50,391 bases of DNA from Welwitschia mirabilis (lineage: Eukaryota; Gnetophyta; Gnetopsida; Welwitschiales). Shown in pieces: positions 46,201-50,391 of this stretch. The position numbers and the translations under genes were made by a program. The number at the start of each line of letters is the position of its first letter. Position 1 is the stretch's first letter. The DNA is taken from the NCBI GenBank assembly GCA_051453625.1, contig JBOZIK010000001.1, forward strand, positions 253,300,595-253,350,985. The letters run 5' to 3'. The notes beneath the pieces are model-generated. The model was not told the origin of the DNA and made no database searches. It saw nothing but the letters and a program-made list of their open reading frames with translations.

Positions 46201-47053
46201 TTTCTCATCACAACCTGAAGTCTCTTTGCTAATCATTTTACTCCTAGCAGTTAAGGCTTAGTACTCTGTTTTTTTCAATAATATGTACTGATCTTTTCTA
46301 TAATGACAATATCTAGAATAAGCAAAAGCTGCAAATAGAGAAGTCGCTTCACAAATACAACATGCAGTAGCAACAAATCATATTACCTGAACTCTGGCAT
46401 TATGTACTCTGATGCATTCAGAAGGTCTCCATGTTCTGATGTTCCAATTGAATAATCATAACCATTCTACATAGCTTGAAGGAGTTTCAGATTCTTGCTA
46501 AGGAATGACATACAATGAACAGAATTCAAATAACACATATGAAGGAGATGTAATAATTATCGACAAGGATGCTTACAACCTTATAAGGGCTTTCTTTAAG
46601 AACAGCACTGAAATTGGAAGCATAGCGTACACTATAGCCCCAGTAAAACCCCTTTTTTTTGGGTTCTGTGTGGTCCACTGCATGCCTCATTACTCCTGAA
46701 ATATTAACAAAAGAATATGGTAAACAAATGTATGATTTCCACTGAGTAATATGTTTAGGTCAATCTGTCCAATGCTGAATTATAAAAATGCATATTGGCA
46801 GTTAAACAACAATATAATTGGGAACTTAAGTTCAACACATGTTTTCCTTTAATGTTATATTCTTATCACAATTATCGGGGATCTACTTTCTAGTTCCTTT
46901 GCAATAGAAACAAGAATAATAGCAAAGCGGGGGAAAAAAGCAAATGAGGAAATGATAAATAATGATGGGCATACCATCCTCCAGACGTCGATCAGAACCC
47001 ATTGAAACGGTCACACGCAAACCAGGACTATACGACTGCATAACACGAACAGG
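19129..47053 (-). CDS. SPOUT-family putative RNA methyltransferase (SPOUT1/C9orf114-like), C-terminal 175 residues; 5' end beyond window
   Basis: Seven minus-strand exons join in phase with GT-AG introns of 279, 113, 19355, 6950, 625 and 75 bp. The 175 residues carry, in order, SPGLRVTVSMGSDRR, KGFYWGYSVRYASNFSAV, GYDYSIGTSEHGDLL, RHLLIAFGGLGGLEEHIEED, an acidic loop ending EEEGEYLQQ, YLNVCPNQGSRTIRTEEAIL and ISLQYF. These match, from family knowledge, the plant homologues of human SPOUT1/CENP-32 (PF02598). The last motifs form the knotted SAM-binding part of the SPOUT fold. The exact RNA substrate in plants is not established here. Upstream residues (the start and the OB-like insertion) must lie right of 47053; no exon for them was found up to 50391. 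Both large introns are loaded with transposons. The Copia element lies in the same sense as the gene; both hATs lie antisense. No stop or frameshift is seen in the exons, so the gene is probably functional. Confidence 0.88.
19279..19342 (-). CDS. SPOUT1-like exon with CPNQGSRTIRTE
   Basis: Acceptor aatgtgag|gcagctt completes a Gln codon. It encodes QLFNSYLNVCPNQGSRTIRT plus E and ends acagag|gtattt in phase 0. NTCP/NVCP-NQGSRTIR is the most conserved motif of the family and part of the knotted cofactor pocket. The alternative acceptor four bases downstream gives a wrong phase. Confidence 0.88.
19968..20011 (-). CDS. SPOUT1-like 44-nt acidic mini-exon
   Basis: Acceptor aattcacag|gttgat and donor cttca|gtaagc on the minus strand. 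It encodes VDFEGEIEEEGEYL plus two bases of a Gln codon. Recognition rests on good splice sites and on phases that fit both neighbours. The acidic sequence fits the variable charged loop that follows GLEE in this family. Skipping it (44 nt) would shift the frame. Confidence 0.72.
20012..22435 (-). other. Intron sequence, unidentified repeats
   Basis: Part of the 6950-bp intron. A perfect 18-bp palindrome, tcagaattgcaattctga, lies at 20177-20194, with a related gaattgcaattc at 20143-20154. An A/G-rich tract (about 21714-21760) precedes a region with many acattat-like words (about 21860-22170) that may be an eroded array. Minus-strand ORFs of 60-100 codons (20393-20956, 21104-21397) are unrecognised. 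Confidence 0.45.
22436..23397 (+). repeat. About 0.95-kb direct repeat, left copy
   Basis: This copy aligns by eye along its whole length with 24722-25578 in the same orientation. Shared blocks include cctattgcaattgctttgat, taatgcct.aaaa.t.ggaa, tgtggactc, cacatatatca and aatagaatatt. Copies differ by many substitutions and some indels. No terminal TG..CA pair is evident, so it is not called an LTR with certainty. Confidence 0.7.
23858..23919 (-). mobile_element. LTR end of a retrotransposon, cut off by an assembly gap
   Basis: The sequence from tgttagagaaatacagcaaa to acaccagatttatgtggaaa closely resembles the segments at 49924 and 50260. The bases just before it (catctcaatacc, about 23837-23848) resemble gctctgatacc, the complement of a tRNA-Met primer-binding site. 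This suggests the 5' LTR of a minus-strand element reaching into the gap. Confidence 0.5.
23920..24630. other. Assembly gap (711 N)
   Basis: A run of N begins within the LTR-like segment that starts at 23858. ORFs reported across it are artefacts. The gap probably holds the rest of a repeated LTR element. Confidence 0.95.
24722..25578 (+). repeat. About 0.95-kb direct repeat, right copy
   Basis: Second copy of the 22436-23397 repeat, interrupted by a 10-N gap (24923-24932). Just outside it, gttattctttaataaatcaa (24681-24700) and the similar ttattctttagtaaatcgat (25579-25598) form a short direct repeat on both sides. The pair may be LTRs of one degraded element or an older segmental duplication. 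Confidence 0.65.
24923..24932. other. Assembly gap (10 N)
   Basis: Ten N bases inside the right copy of the 0.95-kb repeat, where the left copy has about 100 extra bases. Real sequence has probably been lost here. Confidence 0.95.
25600..26961 (-). other. Intron sequence without recognisable features
   Basis: AT-rich intron DNA between the 0.95-kb repeat and the exon at 26962. Short minus ORFs (26026-26238, 26509-26730) match nothing known to me. No splice-consistent exon was seen. Confidence 0.5.
26962..27031 (-). CDS. SPOUT1-like exon with RHLLIAFGGLGGLEEHI
   Basis: Acceptor atcggcag|gcattta supplies the third base of an Arg codon split by the 19.4-kb intron. It encodes HLLIAFGGLGGLEEHIEEDE plus ELK and ends gaag|gtatga in phase 0. 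The (L/I)(L/I)xFGGLxGLE motif is a family hallmark, and the phase fits both neighbours. Confidence 0.87.
27032..28449 (-). other. Start of the 19.4-kb intron, mostly anonymous
   Basis: AT-rich intron DNA with no recognisable coding sequence. The segment about 28140-28330 is rich in tgtcacc/tgccatc-like words and may be a terminal part of the hAT element that follows, but no inverted terminal repeat pair could be identified. Confidence 0.45.
28450..31570 (+). mobile_element. Degraded hAT transposon (BED zinc finger, DUF659 and dimerisation remnants)
   Basis: Translated fragments in several + frames follow the order of a plant hAT transposase. A BED zinc-finger-like remnant lies at about 28452-28600. 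An open block at 29210-29380 reads GWEDKRGKTLLDFLDGFAPR and continues to ECIEDIGIENVV, as in DUF659 proteins. The block 30241-30577 contains YDAMEKIK, KRWNERL and HAIAHFLNLKF. An LQKLAIRIL-type dimerisation motif lies at about 30770-30815, and an acidic tail at 30955-31180. Stops and frameshifts break it throughout, so it is non-autonomous or dead. It lies antisense in the methyltransferase intron. Terminal inverted repeats and the 8-bp target duplication were not located, so the ends are approximate. Confidence 0.75.
31975..31979. repeat. Target-site duplication of the Copia element, left copy
   Basis: The five bases atgtc directly abut the left LTR (starts 31980) and are repeated at 40744-40748 directly after the right LTR. 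A 5-bp duplication is the usual footprint of Copia integrase. Confidence 0.85.
31980..33084 (-). repeat. 3' LTR of the Copia element (1105 bp)
   Basis: It aligns along its length with the LTR at 39786-40743. On the minus strand it starts TGTTAGAAAAAG and ends TTCTTTCG, where the other LTR ends TTCTTTCA, so the terminal CA has mutated. It is longer than its partner by 147 bp, mostly because of an internal tandem duplication of about 124 bp (32791-32914 and 32915 to about 33038). Confidence 0.9.
32791..33038 (-). repeat. 124-bp tandem duplication inside the 3' LTR
   Basis: The block beginning caggaaaatgtttggtca at 32791 recurs at 32915 as cagaaaaatgtttggtca. Both continue through a gatcatgaa(a/g)c block, ccctcactagagat and cccaacctgaaa. 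The 5' LTR has only one copy (from about 40574). Confidence 0.85.
33085..33096 (-). other. Polypurine tract of the Copia element
   Basis: On the minus strand aaagggggagtt directly precedes the 3' LTR start tgttag. This is the expected site and composition for the primer of plus-strand DNA synthesis. Confidence 0.85.
33250..34130 (-). pseudogene. Extra coding region between pol and the 3' LTR of the Copia element, broken
   Basis: A minus-strand frame with a few stops runs from about 34100 to 33340. It contains FYLLHLILSWKFILLAGHRN, then after one stop AYLLVCLEGKKDIDSPFIMF, then SLPKFANTSMCLI. The spacing LLHxI(L/I)S...GHRN...LPxxxxxTxxF resembles the domain annotated in plants as putative plant transposon protein (PF20167), though this is a by-eye match. 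Its position after RNase H corresponds to the third, env-like reading frame of some Sireviruses. No membrane or glycoprotein feature is claimed. Function is unknown and the copy is not intact. Confidence 0.4.
34630..37600 (-). pseudogene. Copia pol remnant (protease, integrase, reverse transcriptase, RNase H)
   Basis: Minus-strand fragments follow the Copia order. The protease motif LDSGCSRHM is at about 37437-37466. Integrase includes CNACQKEK in the zinc region and a core fragment ending MLGTKKAPYEL at 36444. Reverse transcriptase includes KALYVLKFKQVPRAWYDKL and the catalytic box read as YVDG (35486-35497) instead of YVDD. The RNase H part includes QRLYQRIIGSLLYLIARR (about 35185-35240) and remnants to about 34640. 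Stop codons and frameshifts interrupt it repeatedly, and the loss of the second catalytic Asp would itself inactivate reverse transcription. Confidence 0.85.
37605..39723 (-). pseudogene. Copia gag remnant with CCHC-type zinc knuckle
   Basis: The minus-strand ATG at 39723 lies 48 bases after the primer-binding site and opens MSQSTKGDSITRPPLFDGSN. It continues with the gag-polyprotein (UBN2-like) region WDSLEATHDGASLVKQ (39331-39543) and an LRSF-SKRFELKVTAIEE region (about 39170-39215). A 657-N gap removes the middle. After the gap come acidic and coiled sequence and a zinc knuckle, CHFCNRKGHSKIDW (37638-37679), whose last Cys is replaced by Trp. Several in-frame stops are present. Confidence 0.8.
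38204..38860. other. Assembly gap (657 N)
   Basis: The run of N lies inside the Copia gag remnant. ORFs spanning it on both strands are mostly undefined residues and are not counted as genes. Confidence 0.95.
39771..39783 (-). other. Primer-binding site of the Copia element
   Basis: On the minus strand tggtatcagtgcc begins two bases after the 5' LTR end (CA at 39786-39787). It resembles TGGTATCAGAGC, complementary to the 3' end of initiator methionine tRNA, the usual primer of plant Copia elements. Confidence 0.85.
39786..40743 (-). repeat. 5' LTR of the Copia element (958 bp)
   Basis: On the minus strand it starts TGTTAGGAAAAG (40743 leftwards) and ends TTCTTTCA (39786). It aligns with 31980-33084 through many shared blocks, such as aaaagcattaacccaaaaac and atcctagggtt. 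Numerous substitutions and indels separate the two LTRs. Confidence 0.9.
40744..40748. repeat. Target-site duplication of the Copia element, right copy
   Basis: The five bases atgtc follow the right LTR directly and match 31975-31979. Confidence 0.85.
40958..41290 (+). repeat. 187-bp tandem repeat in the N-terminal region of the second hAT
   Basis: The stretch from cctcttatccagaagat at 40958 recurs at 41145 as cctcttatccaaaagat. Both continue through gtcaaag(g)a(g/a)ttcaatgagga, gaaatgcaaaatgaa, gaagacaatgaaaaca and tccatttg/ttcatttg. The repeat encodes the acidic motif EFNEE and EMQNE with SEDNEN/NEDNEN. The period is not a multiple of three, so the second copy is read in another frame, and it contains stops. 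Confidence 0.8.
43400..43690 (-). mobile_element. tRNA-derived SINE
   Basis: On the minus strand a box A TGGCTTACCTAGTGG (plus 43658-43672) is followed about 30 bases later by a box B GAGTTCAAGTCC (plus 43614-43625) with flanking complementary bases, as in a tRNA T-arm. These are internal RNA polymerase III promoter elements. The tRNA-like head is followed by a GC-rich, tRNA-unrelated body of about 200 bp, typical of plant SINEs, and base composition differs clearly from the flanks. No poly(A) tail or target-site duplication could be fixed, so ends are approximate. A 93-codon ORF across it (43417-43698) is a by-product. It lies inside the second hAT remnant. Confidence 0.75.
44340..46379 (-). 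other. Right end of the 19.4-kb intron, no recognisable features
   Basis: AT-rich intron DNA. A 95-codon minus ORF at 45873-46160 was considered as an exon because it contains FLIVFAEDFG, but its sequence and phase do not fit the gene. Nothing else is supported. Confidence 0.5.
46387..46466 (-). CDS. SPOUT1-like exon with GYDYSIGTSEHG
   Basis: Acceptor tatgtag|aatggt. It encodes 26 residues beginning NGYDYSIGTSEHGDLLNAS and ends cagagttcag|gtaata in phase 2. The next coding exon lies 19355 bp away on the far side of the Copia and hAT elements. Confidence 0.87.
46580..46695 (-). CDS. SPOUT1-like exon with YWGYSVRYASN
   Basis: Acceptor atatttcag|gagtaatg completes the Gly codon. It encodes 38 further residues, including EPKKKGFYWGYSVRYASNFS, and ends SPYK|gttgta in phase 0. 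The run of eight A bases for the Lys-Lys-Lys codons is in frame. Confidence 0.87.
46975..47053 (-). CDS. SPOUT1-like exon (first within the window)
   Basis: Acceptor tatgcag|cctgtt and donor gaggatg|gtatgc on the minus strand. It encodes PVRVMQSYSPGLRVTVSMGS and a further RRLED-type ending, then the first base of a Gly codon. The entering phase is 0. The PGxRVTV(S/A)MG motif is characteristic of the family. Confidence 0.85.
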
Positions 47054-48235
47054 CTGCATAATACGTATGGCATAAGAACATGATTTGAGAAATTTGATAT
47101 CATTAATTGTGAAACCTCAGTAACAGTTCAAATTTTTTTAACCATCATGACAAATCTTGTATATTCTAACATGGATTGATTTGAATTGTTAAAAAAAATA
47201 ATAGGCAGCATTCTCTCTGCGTATTTTTTCTTTTTGCAAGGGCAATTTATTAATACAAGATCTCACATGTTTCTGCATGCCTTTGCACAATTTAAGAATT
47301 GCCAAGAAAAGATGACTGTGTACAACAGATTGTGTTTTTAATGGTTAAACATTTAGAAAACTAAAAAACTTTTCCCGTAATAAATGTTAAGATTGAATGT
47401 CTATTAAATAGTAAACTTTGAGTGTGTTTGTCTTCTGTCTGTGTTGTTTGTCCACATTTTTACCTGTGCCTATTAGAAAAACACTATCTTTAGATTTGAA
47501 ATCTGGCAGTTTTCTTGGATTTTATTGTTCTTAGTTAACTGGTTCCAGTACTGATTGTTTTATTTTACCATAATAATTATGTTCATCACATCCTTCCCAC
47601 CTTAAGTATTAGCAGATGATACTATTCCAAATTATGAAAACCAGATCATAATCCTTAAAGATGGGGAGAGGCCTATTTTTAATTGAAAACAAGGCTGAAA
47701 CTAAAATATTATCAGGAACAAAGAACAAGCAAATTATAGAAGCTGCAGATAAAGATGATAAAGATACTGCAGATTCTGATAAATCAATCTAATAATAATC
47801 AAGGTCACAGAAGTGAGACACTAATGCTGGAAAGAAGCATAAACAGCAGGGAACACAAGAATTTTACAGTGGTTTGGCCAGAGGCTACACCATTCTCAGA
47901 ATAAATCAATTTCGTTCTCCCTAATTGCCTTATTCTTCAAGAGTCCAACCAAAACAATGATTTTCCCAAGGGTGATCACATAAACCGTTCCAAGGACAAC
48001 CACCAGAACCAGTAAGCCTTTACTTGCTATGGGACAATGGACAAGACAATTTTGCAAAGGTTCATTATCAAAAAACTTTTCCACAATGTGGCAGCAATAT
48101 AATGAACCTTCTTGGGCTAAATACAGAATGAGAATTGAATGAAGAAAGAAGTAGAAGTAATATGTCTCTAGTCACACATGTATTTCAATGAAAATCCTTT
48201 CCTCTCCCTATAGGCATGCAGCAGTAAGGTACAGC
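47054..48235 (-). other. 5'-side intron of the SPOUT gene, with a possible LTR fragment
   Basis: No exon was found upstream of 47053. From about 47640 the sequence has an LTR-like character: a primer-binding-site-like word (gatgatactattcc), then cagggaacacaagaattttacagtggtttggcc (about 47851-47880), a motif common at the inner part of plant LTRs. It runs into the gap at 48236. The family is undetermined. Confidence 0.35.
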
Positions 48236-49032
48236 NNNNNNNNNNNNNNNNNNNNNNNNNNNNNNNNNNNNNNNNNNNNNNNNNNNNNNNNNNNNNNNNN
48301 NNNNNNNNNNNNNNNNNNNNNNNNNNNNNNNNNNNNNNNNNNNNNNNNNNNNNNNNNNNNNNNNNNNNNNNNNNNNNNNNNNNNNNNNNNNNNNNNNNNN
48401 NNNNNNNNNNNNNNNNNNNNNNNNNNNNNNNNNNNNNNNNNNNNNNNNNNNNNNNNNNNNNNNNNNNNNNNNNNNNNNNNNNNNNNNNNNNNNNNNNNNN
48501 NNNNNNNNNNNNNNNNNNNNNNNNNNNNNNNNNNNNNNNNNNNNNNNNNNNNNNNNNNNNNNNNNNNNNNNNNNNNNNNNNNNNNNNNNNNNNNNNNNNN
48601 NNNNNNNNNNNNNNNNNNNNNNNNNNNNNNNNNNNNNNNNNNNNNNNNNNNNNNNNNNNNNNNNNNNNNNNNNNNNNNNNNNNNNNNNNNNNNNNNNNNN
48701 NNNNNNNNNNNNNNNNNNNNNNNNNNNNNNNNNNNNNNNNNNNNNNNNNNNNNNNNNNNNNNNNNNNNNNNNNNNNNNNNNNNNNNNNNNNNNNNNNNNN
48801 NNNNNNNNNNNNNNNNNNNNNNNNNNNNNNNNNNNNNNNNNNNNNNNNNNNNNNNNNNNNNNNNNNNNNNNNNNNNNNNNNNNNNNNNNNNNNNNNNNNN
48901 NNNNNNNNNNNNNNNNNNNNNNNNNNNNNNNNNNNNNNNNNNNNNNNNNNNNNNNNNNNNNNNNNNNNNNNNNNNNNNNNNNNNNNNNNNNNNNNNNNNN
49001 NNNNNNNNNNNNNNNNNNNNNNNNNNNNNNNN
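48236..49032. other. Assembly gap (797 N)
   Basis: A run of N, probably covering the interior of the repeat that starts near 47640. Long ORFs reported across it are artefacts. Confidence 0.95.
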
Positions 49033-49923
49033 TGAGAATATGATATTCGAATTCCAAAACAGCCAGCCTGTTGAAATGACATTTCAATCTCCTTATAAAG
49101 AAGATCTCTGGTCCAGAGGTGGAGGTCCCAAGGTTGTGATGGTTGAATGCATGAAATGCAATTGTAGAATGGTGAAACTGACTTGAAAACTAATCAGACA
49201 GGTGCTCCTTTTTAGAGGATCAAAAGCATACCAATGGGTTTTCTCCCAACCCTAATTCAGCCACCTTGCAAGTTGTAGGCGTGGTTAACTGCCTTGGTGG
49301 GTGGAAATATGTATTACACTGAAATCATCCTAAACAGTGGGTCTAAAGCCTTGTACAGCAAGTCCACCCCCGTTGCAATAGGGAAGGGTCTGAGACATGA
49401 TATTTTGAGCCTCTGAGCACATCCAAACCTCTAATCATTCTTGAAACCTTTGTTCATCATTGAAATAATTTGATCACCATGAAACCCTGATCGTTACTAA
49501 AACACTTTAACCATCAGTGGAACTTCTAAAAGAAACTATACTTATAATAAAATATGCATATAATAATATCTAGTGTAAACCAACTTCAAACCAATGATTG
49601 GCATCTTGGTGATTTGTCACCATTTCCCGACAGGATCCCGTCTTGCCAGTGGTGTCCCAGGATCCCATCCAAGATCCCAAGGCCTTGTTTTTTCCCTTTT
49701 TTTCCTTTACCTTTTCTTTTTAGGAAAGAAAATTCTGGAGATAAATTGCCAGGACATAGCAAGTTTTTTTTTTTTTTTTTGGGCAACTAATCGTCATTCA
49801 TTTAAAAAAAATAAAAAAGAACCTGATGGAAGGGGATTCAATTCTCCTTTTGTCTCGCATTTTTTCTCACTTTTCTCAATGTCGTAAAAGAACCCTATGA
49901 AATAGCACGCTGTTGGTAGCAAT
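49033..49923. other. Unidentified repeat-rich sequence
   Basis: The first 200 bases may be the far side of the LTR-like repeat before the gap. A GC-richer patch (about 49250-49420) with gtccacccccgttgcaatag and gggaagggtctgagac looks like a fragment of a short interspersed element, but no polymerase III boxes could be assigned. T-rich tracts lie at about 49690-49790. No gene is seen. Confidence 0.4.
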
Positions 49924-50062
49924 TGTTAGAAAAATGCAGCAGAGCAAAACCAAATGCAAATATCAACACACCAGATTTATGTGGGAAACCTCAATGTGGG
50001 GAAAAACCACGGAAGCAATGCAGAGCTCTCTATTAGAATGAAGAAAAGGGCAAGGACACAAG
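49924..50062 (-). mobile_element. LTR segment, copy A of a local family
   Basis: It starts tgttagaaaaatgcagcaga at 49924 and shares almost every base with the segment at 50260 until it enters a 100-N gap. The word acaccagatttatgtgg also links it to the LTR at 23858. Minus orientation is inferred from the primer-binding-site complement in front of copy B. Confidence 0.6.
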
Positions 50063-50162
50063 NNNNNNNNNNNNNNNNNNNNNNNNNNNNNNNNNNNNNN
50101 NNNNNNNNNNNNNNNNNNNNNNNNNNNNNNNNNNNNNNNNNNNNNNNNNNNNNNNNNNNNNN
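50063..50162. other. Assembly gap (100 N)
   Basis: Exactly 100 N, a standard placeholder, between the two LTR copies. The true distance between them is unknown. Confidence 0.95.
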
Positions 50163-50259
50163 AACACGAAAAGAACAGGTACTTAGGCGTAGAATGATGA
50201 CCACATGCAGAAATTTAGGCTCAAACAGAAAGTATTTCGAACGTCGCTCTGATACTAGT

Positions 50260-50391
50260 TGTTAGAAAAATGTAGCAGAGCAAAACCAAATGCAAATATC
50301 AACACACCAGATTTATGTGGAAAACCCTAACATGGGGAAAAACCACGGAAGCAATGCAGATCTCTCTATTAGAATGAAGAAAAGGGTAAGG
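50260..50391 (-). mobile_element. LTR segment, copy B, running off the window
   Basis: It starts tgttagaaaaatgtagcaga at 50260. The preceding gctctgatac (50246-50255) is the complement of the tRNA-Met primer-binding site. This marks the 5' LTR boundary of a minus-strand retrotransposon that continues to the right of the window. Confidence 0.65.

Noticed and set aside
48168-49186. ORFs of 300-332 codons on both strands
   Set aside because: They are created by the 797-N gap; the flanking residues show no family.
49250-49420. GC-richer patch resembling part of a short interspersed element
   Set aside because: No box A/box B pair, tail or target duplication could be identified.
1-50391. CRISPR arrays, rRNA genes, intact tRNA genes, operons
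   Set aside because: None seen. The only tRNA-like sequences are the SINE head (43612-43672) and the weak segments at 2974-3040 and 9320-9585.

Overview
The window reads as nuclear DNA of a large-genome vascular plant, probably a gymnosperm-like seed plant (inference). It is mostly AT-rich, CpG-poor sequence full of decayed retrotransposons and hAT transposons, with very long introns and six runs of N (assembly gaps at 12018-12027, 23920-24630, 24923-24932, 38204-38860, 48236-49032 and 50063-50162). There are no bacterial-style operons, CRISPR arrays or rRNA genes.

Two real protein genes can be supported. (1) A compact three-exon gene on the + strand (5847-7183) encodes a complete 367-residue C19-type gibberellin 2-oxidase. 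It lies in a GC- and CpG-rich island that starts near 4880. (2) The 3' part of a gene on the - strand encodes a SPOUT-type putative RNA methyltransferase (SPOUT1/C9orf114 family, Pfam PF02598). Seven exons (46975-47053, 46580-46695, 46387-46466, 26962-27031, 19968-20011, 19279-19342 and 19129-19203) join in phase to give the C-terminal 175 residues. The 5' exons lie beyond the right edge. Two of its introns, about 19.4 kb and 7.0 kb, hold most of the mobile elements of the window.

Layout: 1-4880, AT-rich intergenic DNA with a 228-bp tandem duplication. 4880-7660, GA2-oxidase and its promoter island. 7700-10920, tandem and hairpin repeats, a duplicated tRNA-like segment, and two small CpG-retaining islands, the second with eight ACGT cores. 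10921-19128, old unidentified repeats and the 3' flank of the methyltransferase gene. 20012-26961 (intron), a pair of ~0.9-kb direct repeats and an LTR end next to a gap. 27032-46386 (intron), in order: a broken hAT transposon (28450-31570), a complete but defective Copia retrotransposon with both LTRs, PBS, PPT and a matching ATGTC target duplication (31980-40743), and a second broken hAT (about 40920-44330) with a tRNA-derived SINE inserted in it (about 43400-43690). 47054-50391, 5' intron sequence with LTR ends and gaps.

The two genes show no functional link. The GA2-oxidase would inactivate gibberellin hormones; the SPOUT protein is a predicted RNA methyltransferase. I found no previously undescribed biological system. 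The most valuable result is the scattered methyltransferase gene, which a plain ORF scan misses because every exon is under 120 bp.
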